Both the position numbers and the translations under genes were made by a program. Under the pieces are notes generated by a model. It did no database searches, had not been told where the DNA came from, and worked only from the letters and a program-made list of their open reading frames with translations. DNA of 64,000 nt. Origin: Rebecca billardiae RCC1528. Lineage: Eukaryota; Haptophyta. Below, piece by piece: positions 21,626-32,992 of this stretch. Each line of letters opens with the position of its first letter. Position 1 is the stretch's first letter. The stretch covers positions 434,001 through 498,000 of the forward strand of contig OZ251232.1 in NCBI GenBank assembly GCA_965240325.2. Reading direction: 5' to 3'.

Positions 21626-22995
21626 CTACTCGAGCGGTGGCACCTCGTCCTCGTCGTCGTCGACCACCGCCTCCTCCAGCGGCGGCGGCGCCTCGCTCGC
21701 GAGCGCGGCGGCCTCCTCGGCGGCGGCCTCCTCGTCGGGCACGATGCCGTGGATGTCCACCGCGCCGGCCAGCCCGAGCCGCGCGCGCGTGCCCTTGTCC
21801 TCGAGCTGCTCGGGCGCGGGCTTGGCGCCCCGGACGAGCGGCCGCGCGCGCGGGCACTTGAGGAGCAGGTGGCCGGTGGTCGTCGAGCGCACGGCGGTGG
21901 CGGCCGAGGCGTGCACCTCGTCGGGCAGGACCAGCTGGATGTGCTTCCCCTTCGCCGTGCACCGCACGTACGTCGGCTGCACGTCCGCCTCGATCTGCGC
22001 CGTGTCGAGGAACTTTGGGAAGGCGATGTCGACGTGGATCTCGTCGCCGAGATCGTCCACCTTGAACGGCCACTTACCCATGTTCATCTGGATGGGCGAG
22101 CCGTCGTCGCGGAAGAGGCGGCGCGGGCGCTCGGGCTCGATCCCGAGGAGGTAGTCGTCCCGCCGCTGCGCCTCGCGCCGCTGCTCCTCCTGCTGCAGCT
22201 TGAGCTCGCGCGTCTCGAGCGCGTCCAGCGTGCGCGTCTCCGGGCACCACTCGCGCGCGTCCGCGTCGTCCGGCTCGAGCGCGCGGCGCGCGCGCGCGGC
22301 GGCGTTGGCGGCGGCGTTCTCGCGCGCGGCGACGACGAGGCGGCGCTCGAGCGCCTTGAGCTGCTGCACCGCCTCGATCCGCTCGCTCCGCGTGACGTCG
22401 ACGCCGTCGAGCTTGGTGAGCTGCGGCAGCGACGCGAGCACGTACGGCCGGTACCCGTCCCACTGCGCGCACGGGTTGCCCGTGAGGTAGAGCTCCTCGA
22501 GCTGCGTGTTGTTGCGCAGCGAGCGGATCGACGCGAGCTGCTCCACGTCGACGAAGTTGCACGTGAGGTCGAGCTTCTTGAGCGACTCGCACCCGTCGAG
22601 CCCCTCGAGCTTGACAATGTTGTTGAGCGCCACGTTCAAGTACTCGAGCTTCTTGAGCCGGTTGAGGTTCTCGAGGCGCGGGATGAGGTTGCACTGGAGC
22701 AGCAGGATGCGCAGCTCGCGGCACGCCTGGTTCACCGTCTCGATCCGGCCGATGTCCAGCTGGTGCAGCGCGATCTCCTCGAGCGTCGAGAGCATCCCGT
22801 CATTGTGCTCCGCTTTCCGGCGGATCAAATCCTCCGTCAGGCGCTCGGGCTCGGTGCGCGGCCTGGCGGCGCGTGGTGCGGTGGGGCGCGGGCGGCGCTC
22901 AGGCCCGAGGCGCGGCGGCGGCGCGCGCGCCGGGCGCGCCGCGGCGCGCACTTCGTCTTGCCGCTCGCGCCCGCCGTCTGGACCTCCCCCGGCAT
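21626..22995 (-). CDS. DNAAF11: Dynein axonemal assembly factor 11 (LRRC6/tilB)
   Basis: Two exons, complement of 22952-22995 and 21626-22862, 426 residues. DNAAF11 is a cytoplasmic factor for preassembly of axonemal dynein arms. The protein follows the family from end to end: LTEDLIRRKAEHNDGML, leucine-rich repeats to about residue 150, NPCAQWDGYRPYVLASLPQL, a charged coiled stretch, a CS/p23-like domain with DVQPTYVRCTAKGKHIQLVL and TTGHLLLKCP, and the acidic tail ending EVPPLE. No good start codon lies in the long exon. A 44-nt first exon starting MPGEVQTAGASGKT, with donor GTGCGC and acceptor CGCCAG, restores frame (intron 22863-22951). The first exon is inferred; the body is secure. Confidence 0.9.
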
Positions 22996-23649
22996 TTTCC
23001 TCCTAACGGTGATGCAACCTAACCGCCCAGACTTGCACGGCACGATGGCGGCAGCCAGAAAGTCGCACGATGGCGGCTGCACCAACCAGAGCTGCTCACC
23101 AGTTTTGGTCAGCAAGGAGCATGTGGCAGCGGCCGGGCAGGCGTGAGTGCGTGACCTGGTGCCAGCCGAGGGAGCAGCAGGGTCTATGCGACTTCCACAC
23201 GCGTCGCGCGTGACGACTACTGTCGTCGTCGACGCCGCGGTCCGATTGGAATGAATCGGACGGTCCTCGGAACAGACGGCGGCGCAGGATTCATCTGCCA
23301 TCTGGATTCTGGCCGCGACTCGGGCGAAGTCTCGATGACCGCGTGGACGAGTGCACGCAGGACTCGGCCGCCACGCGCGGACGACTTAGACTACGCCGCA
23401 TCGGCGGCCTATTCGGCCCCGTTCATCCGTGATCCGCGATCGCTAAGTGAGTCCAGCCCCGGGAGCAGTGCTCCGAGTGTCAGTGAATAGTGATGTCGAT
23501 GAGTATCAGTATGGTCTCAGTAGCTGATGGTGGCATCGGCGGTCGCGGAACCCACCCGGTCCCCTGCGCGGCCTGTGCGCCTCCGTCTCAGAGCCCGGGC
23601 CTCAGCTGTCAGCGTGGCCAGCATCATCCGCCGACCCAAGCAGCGGCCG
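22996..23649. other. Intergenic region, no gene seen
   Basis: Separates the DNAAF11 5' end from the ABCA 3' end. Nothing recognisable; it probably holds the DNAAF11 promoter and the ABCA 3' UTR. Confidence 0.5.
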
Positions 23650-26600
23650 TCAGCCCGCCGCCTCCTCCTCCTCCTCGACCTCCTCCGCCATTCGGAGGAA
23701 CACGCGCTCGAGCGTCGAGTGCGTCACGGCGTAGCTGTCGATGCCCGCCGTCTCCTTGGCGCGCTCGAGCGCGCCGAAGAGCGCGGAGAGCGCGGGCGGC
23801 GCGCTCTCGGGGTCGGCGGGCGCGCGCAGCGACATGCGCAGCACGACGTGCGTGCCGCGCACCTCCTGCACCGCGCACTCGCGCAGCCGCTCGCCCGCCG
23901 CGCCGCCCGCCCACGCGCGCGCGAGCTGCTGCGCGGCGCGCACGCCCGCCTCGTCGCGCATGCGCAGGCTGCACGAGTACCCGTCGCCGAAGCGCGATTT
24001 AAGGCGGTGCGCCGTGCCGAGGCAGCGCAGCCGGCCGCCCACCATGATGCCCACGCGCTCGCACAGCGCCTCCGCCTCCTCGAGCGAGTGCGTGCTCAGC
24101 ACGACGCTCGCACCGCTCTCGCGCACGTGCGCTCGGACCGCGCGCCACATATCGCGCTTGGCGGCAGCGTCCATGCCGCTCGAGGGCTCGTCGAGGCAGA
24201 CGACGCTGGGCGCGCCGACGAGGGCGAGCGCGAGCGCGAGCTTGCGCTTGTTGCCGCCGGACAGCCGCGCCGCCGGCCGCTCAGCGTGCCGGCTGAGGCC
24301 GACGCTGTCGATGAGCCGCGCGCACTCGGCGGCCACGCGCGCGCGCGGCACGCCCCGCAGCGCGCACCACAGCTCGAGGTGTTCGCGCGCGCTGAGCGAG
24401 CGCACCAGCGCGTCGTGCTGCGGGCAGAGGCCGAGGTGGGCGCGCGCCGCCGCGACCTCCACGCCCACCCTTCGCCCGCGCACGTGCACCTCGCCGCCGC
24501 TCGGCTGCAGCTGCCCCGCCAGCATCGCGAAGGTGGTGCTCTTGCCCGCGCCGTTCACGCCCAGCAGCCCGACGCACTCGGCGGGGCGCACGCACAGCGA
24601 GAGGCTGGGCGGAAGGGGGGCGCGGGGCCGAAGGGGGCGGGCGCGGGAAGGGGGCGCGTGGGGGCAAGGGGGCGCGCGCGGGGCGCGGGCGTGACGGCGC
24701 GGCCGCACGAGAGCCGTCGAGGTGCCGCGCGCGCGCGCGCGCAGCAGGTGGTGCGTGCGTGCCTGCGCGCGCACCCGTGCACTGCAACCTTGCAGTCCCC
24801 TCCGCCGCCACCGCCGCCGCCACCGCCGCCGCCACCGCCGCCGCCACCGCCGCCGCCACCGCCGCGCGCACGGCCGCGCGCGGGCCGCGCGGCCGGGTAC
24901 ACCTTGCGAAGGTGGTGCGTGACGACGGCAAAGTCGGCGAGCGCGGGGTACTCGCCGCCCGCGGCAGCACGCCCGGCCGCCGCGCCCTCGCCCGCAGCGG
25001 CCGTGCGCGATTCATCGTCGTCCGCGCACCCGAGCAGCTGCCGAGGCGCGTGGCCGCCCGCGCGGACGCCGCGCACCGCCGAGCCGGCGGCGGCGGCGGC
25101 GGCAGCGTCGGGCGCGGCGGGGTGCGCGCCGGCGCGCGCGCGCTGCGCATCGGCGCCCTCCGCGCGCTCGAGCAGCGCGGCCACGAACGCCGCCTCCGCC
25201 GCCACGTCCTCGTCCTCCCCCGGCCCAGCAGGGCCCGGCGGCGCGGCCGCGGCCGCGGCCGCCGCCGCGCGGCGGCGCGCGCGCTCGGCGGCGGCGGCGC
25301 GGCGCGTGAGGCCGAGCATGCGGCCGAGCGCGGCGCGGAGCGCGGCGCGCGCCGGCGCGTGCTCGGCGGCGAGCGTGAGCGCGCCAAAGCCCACCGCCTC
25401 CGCGAGCAAGAAGGCGATCGGCCTGCCGAGCACGCCCCACGCCAACACCCCCTCCTCCTCCCGCGCACCCACGCCGCGCCCCGGCGCCCCATCTGGCCCA
25501 TCTGGCAGCGCGGCGGCGAGCTGCGCGGCGACCGCTCTCACCGCCAGCTGGAACATGCCGTGGCCGAGGCAGTAGGCGGGGCACAGGCTGAAGACCCACG
25601 CGGAGAGCCAGCGCTGCGCGCCCGCCGTCGCCTCCACGCTCATCAGCACGAAGTCGAGCACCACCAGCCCGAAGCCCGACGCGAAGAAGCCCGCCGCCAC
25701 GCCGAGCTGCGCGGCCGAGTGTGAGCTGAACGCTCGGGAGCAGAGCGCACAAAGAGGGATGGCGGCGGCGCCGAAGGCGAGGAAGAGGGCGGCCGTGCCG
25801 CACAGCGCCTCGGCCGAGCCGACGAACTCGTCGCGCCCCATCGCGCCGAACACGCCGAGCGTCGCCGCGCTCACCAGCACGTACGTGAGCGCGTCGCACG
25901 CCCAGTGCGCGCCCCAGAGCGCGAGCGGCGCCGCGCCCGCCAGCAGCTGCGCCGCGTGCGCGCCATCCTCCGCCTCGCGCACGGGCGCCAGCACGAAGGA
26001 GGCGGGCACGAAGGAGAAGGGGATGAGCACGAGCAGCGAGACGAAGACCGAGAGGATCGCCGACGCCGCCTGCTGCTCCGACGCGGTGCGCGGCAGCGGG
26101 TGCGTCGCGATGCTGCTCCAGCCGACGCGCCGCGCGCGCCACCCCGCGTCGGCGCGCGCCGCGCCGCCCGCCCGCGGCCGCGCGCCGCGCGCGCCACCTC
26201 TGCGCTCGGCCGCGTCGGCGCGGCGGAGCAGCATCGCGTTCCGAGCGTACGCGACGAACGTGGGCAGCGCGTGCGGCGCGCTCGAGTTGTGCAGCACGGT
26301 GAGCAGCTCGAGCTCGCCGAGCGGGGTGGGCACCGAGCTGAGCGCCAGCGCGCCGTATCTGCCGCCCGCGCCCGCGCCCGTGCCAGCCGCGGACGCGCCG
26401 CCGCCGCCGCCCGTCCGGTTGGCCGCGCCGCCGCCGCCGCTGCCGCCGCCGCCGTCCGCGGCGGACGAGGCGAGCAGGTAGTCCGACACCGCCTCGGCCG
26501 CGCCGAGCAGCCCCTCGTGCGCGCCCAGCTCGACGGGCTTGGGCGCGAGCGCGCGCGCCGCGTGCGCGCGCAGCGGGCGCAGCAGCGCCGCGGTGGGCGC

Positions 26601-27920
26601 GTCCGCGGCATAGGGCAGTTGCGAGGGGAGGGAAACGTCGGCGGCGGCGGCCCAGCCCGGCATGGCGAGCTCGACGCGCGGGCCCGCGTCGCTCACGTCG
26701 ACGCGCAGCAGCAGCAGCGCGAGCGCGACGAAGCCCACGGGCAGCGCCAGCTGCAGCGCCGCCACGCCCAGCTCTCGGCGCGCGCACAGCCAGCGCTTGC
26801 GCAGCAGGGCGCGGAACTGCGCGCACGCGCACGGCGCGCGGCGCTCGGGCGGGGCGCTGGCGGCGGGCGCGGCGGGCGCGGCGGGGGGCGGGCTCGGCGC
26901 GAACGCGGCGGAGGCCGTGGACGCCGCGCGCCCACCGCCCGTCTCGGCAGGCGATGGCTCTCCCGCCGCCACCGCCGCCGCCGCCGCCGCCCCGCCGCCG
27001 CCATCGCCGCCGCGCGTGACGTCCGCCCGCGCCCCGGCCGCCGCCGCCGCCGCCGCCGCCGCCTCCGCCTCGGCCGCGCTCTCATCGTCGGAGAGGATGG
27101 CGAGGAACACATCCTCCAGAGTGGTCACGCCCAGCGCGCACGACAGCAGGCCGAGGCCGCCCTCCTCCTCGCCCTCGGCCGGCGGCGTCCCTTGCCCTCG
27201 CCCCAGACCCTCCAGATCCGCAGCCGCCGCGGCGGACAACGCGCCGCGCGGCCCGGGCGCTGCACGCGCGCGCGCCTCCGCCGCTCCGCCGCCCACCGCC
27301 TGCCGGGCGGGCGCGAGCGCGGCGCCGCCCGCGGCGTCGGCGCCGCCCGACGCCACCTCCGCCTCGACGCGGGCGAGCAGCGCCTCGAAGCGCGGCGCGT
27401 CGTGAATGGGCAGCCTGATGACGCACTCGCGCGTGGGCGCGGCGCCCGCCACGCCGCCGTCCGCGCGCGCCTCGGCCGCCGCGTCCGCGGCCGCCGCCGT
27501 GTCGGCGTCGGCGCGCGACGGCGCCGCCGACGCGCCCCCGCCGCGGCTGCCGCCGTCCGGCGGCGCAGACGGCGCCGCCGAGCCCGCCGGCGGCGCGTCG
27601 AGCTCGGCGCTCGGCACGTGCTCGCGCACGAGCGCCAGCGCGCGCCGCGCGAGCCGCGCGTGCGGCCGCCGCCTCCCGTCGGCCGCGTGCGCGCGCAGCG
27701 AGAGCGTCAGCCTGTAGCCGACGCCAAACCGCGCCCTGAGGTACATGGGCGTGCCAGCGGCGCGCAGCGCGCCTCGCGCCAGCACAGCGACTCGGTCGCC
27801 GAGCGCCTCCGCCTCGTCCAGGAAGTGCGTGGTGAGGAGGATGGTGCGCTCCACGACGGGCGAGGAGGGCTGAGCGCACGCCGGCGCGCCGCGCGACGGC
27901 GCGGCCGCGCCGCTCGGCTC

Positions 27921-27961
<41 letters not shown>

Positions 27962-28642
27962 CGCCGCCGCCGCCCTCGCGCCACGTCGCGGGCGGCCGGG
28001 CCTGGCCCCGCGGCGGCGGCGCGCGCTCCGAGCGGATCAGCTCCCACAGCGCGCGGCGCGACGCCGGGTCCATCCCCGAGGTGGGCTCGTCCAGCACGAC
28101 GAGCGGCGATGCGCCGAGCAGCGCGATGGCCACGCACAGCTTGCGCTTCATCCCGCCTGAGAGCGTGTCGGAGCGCGCGCGCGCCTTTGGGCCGAGCCCG
28201 ACCGCGGCGCACATGCGCGCGGCCGCGTCGGCCGCGGCGTGCGCGGGCACTCCCTTCAGCGAGGCGTACAGCTCGAGGTGCTCGAGGGCGCTCAGCTCGG
28301 CCCAGAGGATGTTCCCCTGCGGACACACGCCGAGCAGCGCGCGCAGCCGCCCCATCCCGGGCCCAACCTGCTTGGAGCCGTACAGCTCGCACCAGCCCGC
28401 GCTCGGCCGGAGCAGCCCGGTGAGCAGCGCGATCGCGGTCGACTTGCCCGCGCCGTTCGCACCGAGCAGCGCGGTCACCTGCCCTCGCACCAGCGAGAGG
28501 TTGAGCCCGCGCAGCGCGACGTGGCCGTCGGGGTACACGTACCGCAGGCGGCGCGCGCGCACGGCCACGCCCGCGCGCAGCTCGGCGCCGCTCAGCGCCT
28601 CCTCAGCCGCCGCATCGCCACCGCCCTCGCCCTCGCCCTCGG

Positions 28643-28701
<59 letters not shown>

Positions 28702-30542
28702 GTGTCCGCGCTGGTACCGGCCGCGCGGCGCGCGGCGCGGCGGCACGCCGCGCGCGCGCGCGCGAGCAGGCCCGCGCGCGGCCCGTACTCGCCGGGCAGC
28801 GCCCACTCCAGCGCGGCCGCCACGCCGAACCACAGCGGCACGTCGAGCGCGAGCAGCAGCAGCACGGCGCGCAGCGAGAAGTCGCCCTCCGCCGCCGCGC
28901 GCCACGAGGCGGCGCGCCCCGCGCCCTCGAAGAGGCAGAGGAGGTTGGCGCCGAGCGTGAAGCCGAGGGGCGGCAGCACCGACGCGGCGGCCTTGGCCCA
29001 CGCGCGCCCGTCCGCGAGCACGCCCGTGCTCGTGTCGAGGAAGAGCGCGGACAGCTGCTGCGCCACCAGGAACAGCAGAGGCGCGCTGATGGCCGCCGCC
29101 TTGGCCGAGCGGAAGAGCGGAGCGAGCGCGGTCGCAAACGCGAGGCTGGCGAGCGCGAACAGGGCGAAGAGGCAGCCGACCAGCGACGCGTCGGCGAGCG
29201 GGAACGCGCTCGGCGCGAGCTCGAGGCTGACCAGCGCGCCGACGGCGAGGAACTCGAGGCCGTACGCCACGGCCCACGACAGCGCGAGCACGCGGCCGCG
29301 CAGCCCGACCATCAGCATGGCCTCGCGCACGCGCAGCTCCTTCTCGAGCACCAGGCCGCGCAGCAGCGACGAGAGGGGCACCACCATTGACACGGCGAGG
29401 ACGAGCCCGACCAGGTTGCCCACGTGCTCGAAGAACGCGTTCACGTCGTACGCCACCGTCGGGAACGGCACGCCGAGCACGAGCGGCGGCAGCGGCAGCG
29501 GCGGGTGCGCGGCCGCGAGGAGAGGCGCGAGCAGCGCGCCCGCCGCGGACGCCTCGGCGCCGGCCGGCTGGGCGCTTGCGTTCGCGCCCGCCCCGCCCGC
29601 GCGCACCCCACGCCGCGCCGCCCACTCCGCCCCGCCGCCCGGCTGGCCGTGCCCGCGCGCGCGCCCGGAGTCCGGGGAGTCCGGGGAGTCCGGGGAGTCC
29701 GGGGCGTGCTGGGAGTCCTGGGAGTCCTGGTAGTCGTGCAGCGCGGACTGCAGCGAGAGGAAGCCCGACGAGAAGTACGCGGCCCAGCGGCCGGAGAGGC
29801 CGACGGAGAAGCGGTCGACGGCGGAGCGCGTCGAGGGCAGCCTCGCGTGCGGCATGCGGATCGTCGCGTTCAGCCCACCCGGCGCGGCCGCGCGCTGCAG
29901 CACGACGGCCGCCCAGACGCGAGCCGTGCCGGAGACGTGCGCGCGCTCCAGCGCGCGCTCGGTCGGGTAGAAGCCGGCGAAGGCGCGCAGCGCGCACGGC
30001 GCGGTCTGCGCGAGGAAGGCGTGCAGCCGCCGCGCGCGCCGCGAGTCCGGCACGATCGCCAGCCCGCCCGCCTCCTCGCCGAGCAGCTCGGACGCGGCGC
30101 GCGACACGTTGCAGAAGAGCTCGAGGGGCGGGATCGCACACGAGTTGGTGGCGCCCGGGAGCCAGACCTGCGGCTCGAGGGTGAGCAGGGCGTCGACGAG
30201 GGTGGGCGGCACGTACGAGCGCGCGGCCGACGCCTCGCGGCTCGAGAGCTGCGCGCCGAGCACGACTGTGAGGCACAGGATCGCAGGCAGCGCGACTTCG
30301 CACACCGCCGTGCACGGCGCGCGCCGCTTGACGAGCCAGTGCTTCCGCAGGAGCGCGCGCAGCTGCTGCGCATCCGAGCGTGGCGCCGCCACCGGGGCCG
30401 GGGGAGGCGCGCCGACGCCATCGGTCGGCGTGCGCGCCTCAAGGAGGGGCGCCGCGAGCATGCGGAAGCGTGCAGGCCGTACTGCCGCGCCCGGGCTCTC
30501 CGGAAATCCGGGCCCAGTGGCAGCGGGCGCGAGCGACCCCAT
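23650..30542 (-). CDS. Full-length ABCA-type ABC transporter
   Basis: Two exons, complement of 24775-30542 and 23650-24604, 2,240 residues. ABCA transporters are full-size lipid or sterol transporters laid out as TMD1-NBD1-TMD2-NBD2. TMD1 starts near residue 55, has a large extracytosolic loop carrying DSPDSP repeats, then several helices. NBD1 (about 670-860) has GANGAGKST, LSGGMKRKL and VVLDEPTSGMD. A linker contains a long (Asp-Ala)n tract before NBD1 and Ala/Gly/Ser-rich segments after it. TMD2 follows from about 1290. NBD2 begins at the exon border: KVAVHG joins LSLCVRPAECVGLLG, then GVNGAGKST, LSGGNKRKLALALALVG and CLDEPSSGMD. The intron (24605-24774) has donor GTGCGC and acceptor CCCAG; just upstream is a poly-Gly run of GGC repeats. 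The start at MGSLAPAATG could be 27 codons too early (next Met at 30461). Confidence 0.92.
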
Positions 30543-30583
30543 TGCCGCGTGAGCAGCACGCCGAGTCGGCACGCGCCCCGCGG

Positions 30584-30763
30584 ATGGGCCTGTGGGAGCG
30601 CTGGCTCGCTGTCCCCGGCCGGCGCAAGATCCTCGGCGGCGTGATCGTGGGCTCGTTCGCGGCGCTCGGCCTCTACCTGAGCCCCTTGCCAGACACGCCC
30701 GAGGGCCTGCACACCTCGCCGCTCGATCGGCCACCGCCGCGCGCCCAGGCGCCGCAGCAGTGA
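30584..30763 (+). CDS. Possible 59-residue single-pass membrane peptide or upstream ORF
   Basis: ATG at 30584, TGA at 30761-30763. It starts MGLWERWLAVPGRRKILGG, followed by one hydrophobic segment (GVIVGSFAALGLYL) and a proline-rich tail. I do not recognise it. Its stop overlaps the ATG of the La-domain gene by one base (TGATG), so it is either an upstream ORF on the same mRNA that controls or feeds translation of that gene, or a bicistronic partner. Its start is 41 bp from the divergent ABCA start. Codon composition resembles that of the genes, but the short length keeps confidence low. Confidence 0.4.
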   Translation: MGLWERWLAVPGRRKILGGVIVGSFAALGLYLSPLPDTPEGLHTSPLDRPPPRAQAPQQ

Positions 30764-31935
30764 TGGCTGACTCGGCGCTACCGGCCGACACGCGCGCCGC
30801 GCTGCACAAGCAGCTGCGCTTCTACTTCTCGGACGCGAACCTGCGACGCGACCGCTTCCTGCAGCAGCAGCTCGGCGCCGACGGCCGCACCTTCATGCCC
30901 GTCTCGACGCTGTGCACCTTCAAGCGCGTGAGCGCGGTCACGTCGGATGCGGCGCTCGTCGCGGCCGTGCTCGCCGACGTCGACCTGGTCGAGCTGAGCG
31001 AGGACCGCGCCGGGGTGCGCCGGCGCGAGGCGGTGCGCCCAATCTCGCGCGACGACGCCGACGCGCGCACCGTGTACGTCGAGCGCCTGCCCTCGAGCTG
31101 CGACCAGGAGACGCTGGAGGCGGCGCTCACGCGCGCGGTCGGGCCTGTGTCCTTCGTCGCACTGCCGCGCTTCGACTGGCCGGAGGAGCGGCGGATCAAG
31201 GGGTACGCGTTCGTCGAGTTCGTGCACGCGCGCGACGCCGAGCGCGCGCCCGCCACGACCGTGCGTATGTGCGCACAGCCGCCTGCGCAGCCGCCTCGGA
31301 GGCGCCCGCCCGCGCCGGCAGGCGCACCCGCGGCCGACGCGGCCGGTGCGGCAGACGCCCCGTCGCCGCCGCTCGTGCTGGCCAAGCCGCGCGAGCTGCG
31401 CATCCTCCCCAAGCGGGAGTGGGAGCGCCTGAAGGCCGAGTACGCCGCGCGCGTCTCGCTCCAGCTCGAGGCGAGCGCGCAGGAGCGGCACGCCGAGCTC
31501 GCCGCGCGCGGCGCGAGCACGCCGGCCGTCGGCGCGGCCGGCCGCGCGGCGGATGAGCTCGGAGAGCCGCGCTCCGCGGAGGCGAGCGCGCAGGCGAAGG
31601 GCACGCTCATCCACATACGCGGCATCCCCGAGCACGCCTCGCGCACCGACGTCCTCCGCTGGATCAACCAAGCGGGCGCGCGCGCACTGGCGCACGCCTC
31701 GGGTGCCACCGCGGCCGCGCCGAGTGCGGCGCCTGCGGCCGACGGCGCGGGGAGCGGCGCAGCTGCACCAGCGCTCGCCAAGCCCGAGTTCGTCGACTTC
31801 CCGAAGCCGTCCGCGCCGGGCACGGCGTACGCGCGCTTTCGCGTGGAGTCCGACGCCCACGCGTACGCGGCCGCCCTGTGCGTGCACGGTGCGGCGTGCC
31901 TGCCCGGCACGCTGGTCGTGGGCGCGGGCGCGAGC

Positions 31936-31966
<31 letters not shown>

Positions 31967-32547
31967 GTGCGGGCGGCAACGATGGAGGCGATGACGAGCC
32001 AACTGTGCAGGCACGCGTGCTCAGCTTGGCGGACGCGGTCGAGTACTGGCGCGAGGTGAACGTCGAGCGCGCCCAGCGTTGGCTGCTGCTCCAGCGCCAG
32101 CGCCAGAGCTTCACGCCGCACGAGCTCGGCGCAGGCGGCGCGCCACACGCTCAGCCGCGCAACGCGCCGGGCCCGCAGCGCGGCGGCCGGGGGCCTGAGC
32201 TCTGGCACCGTGCGCGCGGCCGCGGCCGCGGCGATGGCTTCGGCCGCGCACGGGGCCCCGAGTTCGGCGCTCGTGGTCGCGGCTATGGCCGCGATCGCGG
32301 CCGCGGTGACGGCCGCAGCCGCGGCCGCGGCGACAGCTCCGAGCGCGGGCGCGGGCGCGGTCGCGCTGCAGCCAGCAGCGCGTATCACGACGGGCGTGGC
32401 TCGGGGCTCGGCGAGGGCGGTGGGGCACGCCCGGGCAAGCGTTCTGCGCACGCAGCCGGCGCAGTGGCCGACGAGGCAGCGCGGCCAGCCAAGCACGTGC
32501 GCTTCGATGCCAATGTCGCTGCGGATCATAACGATGCGGGCAACTGA
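30763..32547 (+). CDS. LARP7: La-related protein, LARP7/p65 type (La motif, RRM, xRRM, RGG)
   Basis: 594 residues, one exon. Family members bind the 3' U-tract of a specific RNA (7SK or telomerase RNA) and stay with the RNP. The La motif covers about residues 8-90 (LRFYFSDANLRRDRFL, then LCTFKRV). RRM1 is at about 102-165 (TVYVERLPSSCDQETLE, KGYAFVEF). After an Ala/Pro-rich linker, an xRRM-like domain starts near 278 (LIHIRGIPEHASRTDVLRWI) and ends in the basic helix EYWREVNVERAQRWLLL, the hallmark that separates LARP7 from canonical La. A poly-Gly insertion sits inside it. The tail (about 465-545) is RGG-rich and may add RNA affinity. The ATG at 30763 was chosen because the La motif follows at once. 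Whether the partner RNA is 7SK or telomerase RNA cannot be told. Confidence 0.85.
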
Positions 32548-32992
32548 CTGAAGCCTACTGAAAGCTGATCCAGCCGGACGCGACGCCGACGGATCGACGG
32601 ATCAGCAGCTGCTGAGCTGCTGGAGGCAGTGGACCGCGTGATTCCCGGTGCAGGGCTCGAGGCCGACACCGAGTCGCTGCAGCCTGAGTTGTCGGGTTCC
32701 GGCAAAAGCAGCTCGCCGCCACGTCGTCGCCGATGATCTTAGGACGGCTTGCAGTCATCACTGGGCTGCGGCGAGCTCGTGGCTTGCGGCAGCCTGTGAC
32801 CGTGTAGCCTATTGTGTCCCGTGTCCGGTGATCAAGAGAGGCGCTGCTTGAACCACACCGGACCGTTGATGATGTTTACCGGTGCGCTGCACGCACGAGA
32901 GAAAGCGCTCAAGCGCGCGCTGCGAATTCGCACCTCGCGCTGGACTGCTCACGCTCAGCCGCCGCCGCCACCGCACCGACAACGCGACGACG
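32548..32992. other. Intergenic region between LARP7 and HMG genes
   Basis: About 445 bp with no recognisable gene. It presumably holds the LARP7 3' UTR and the promoter of the next gene. Confidence 0.5.
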
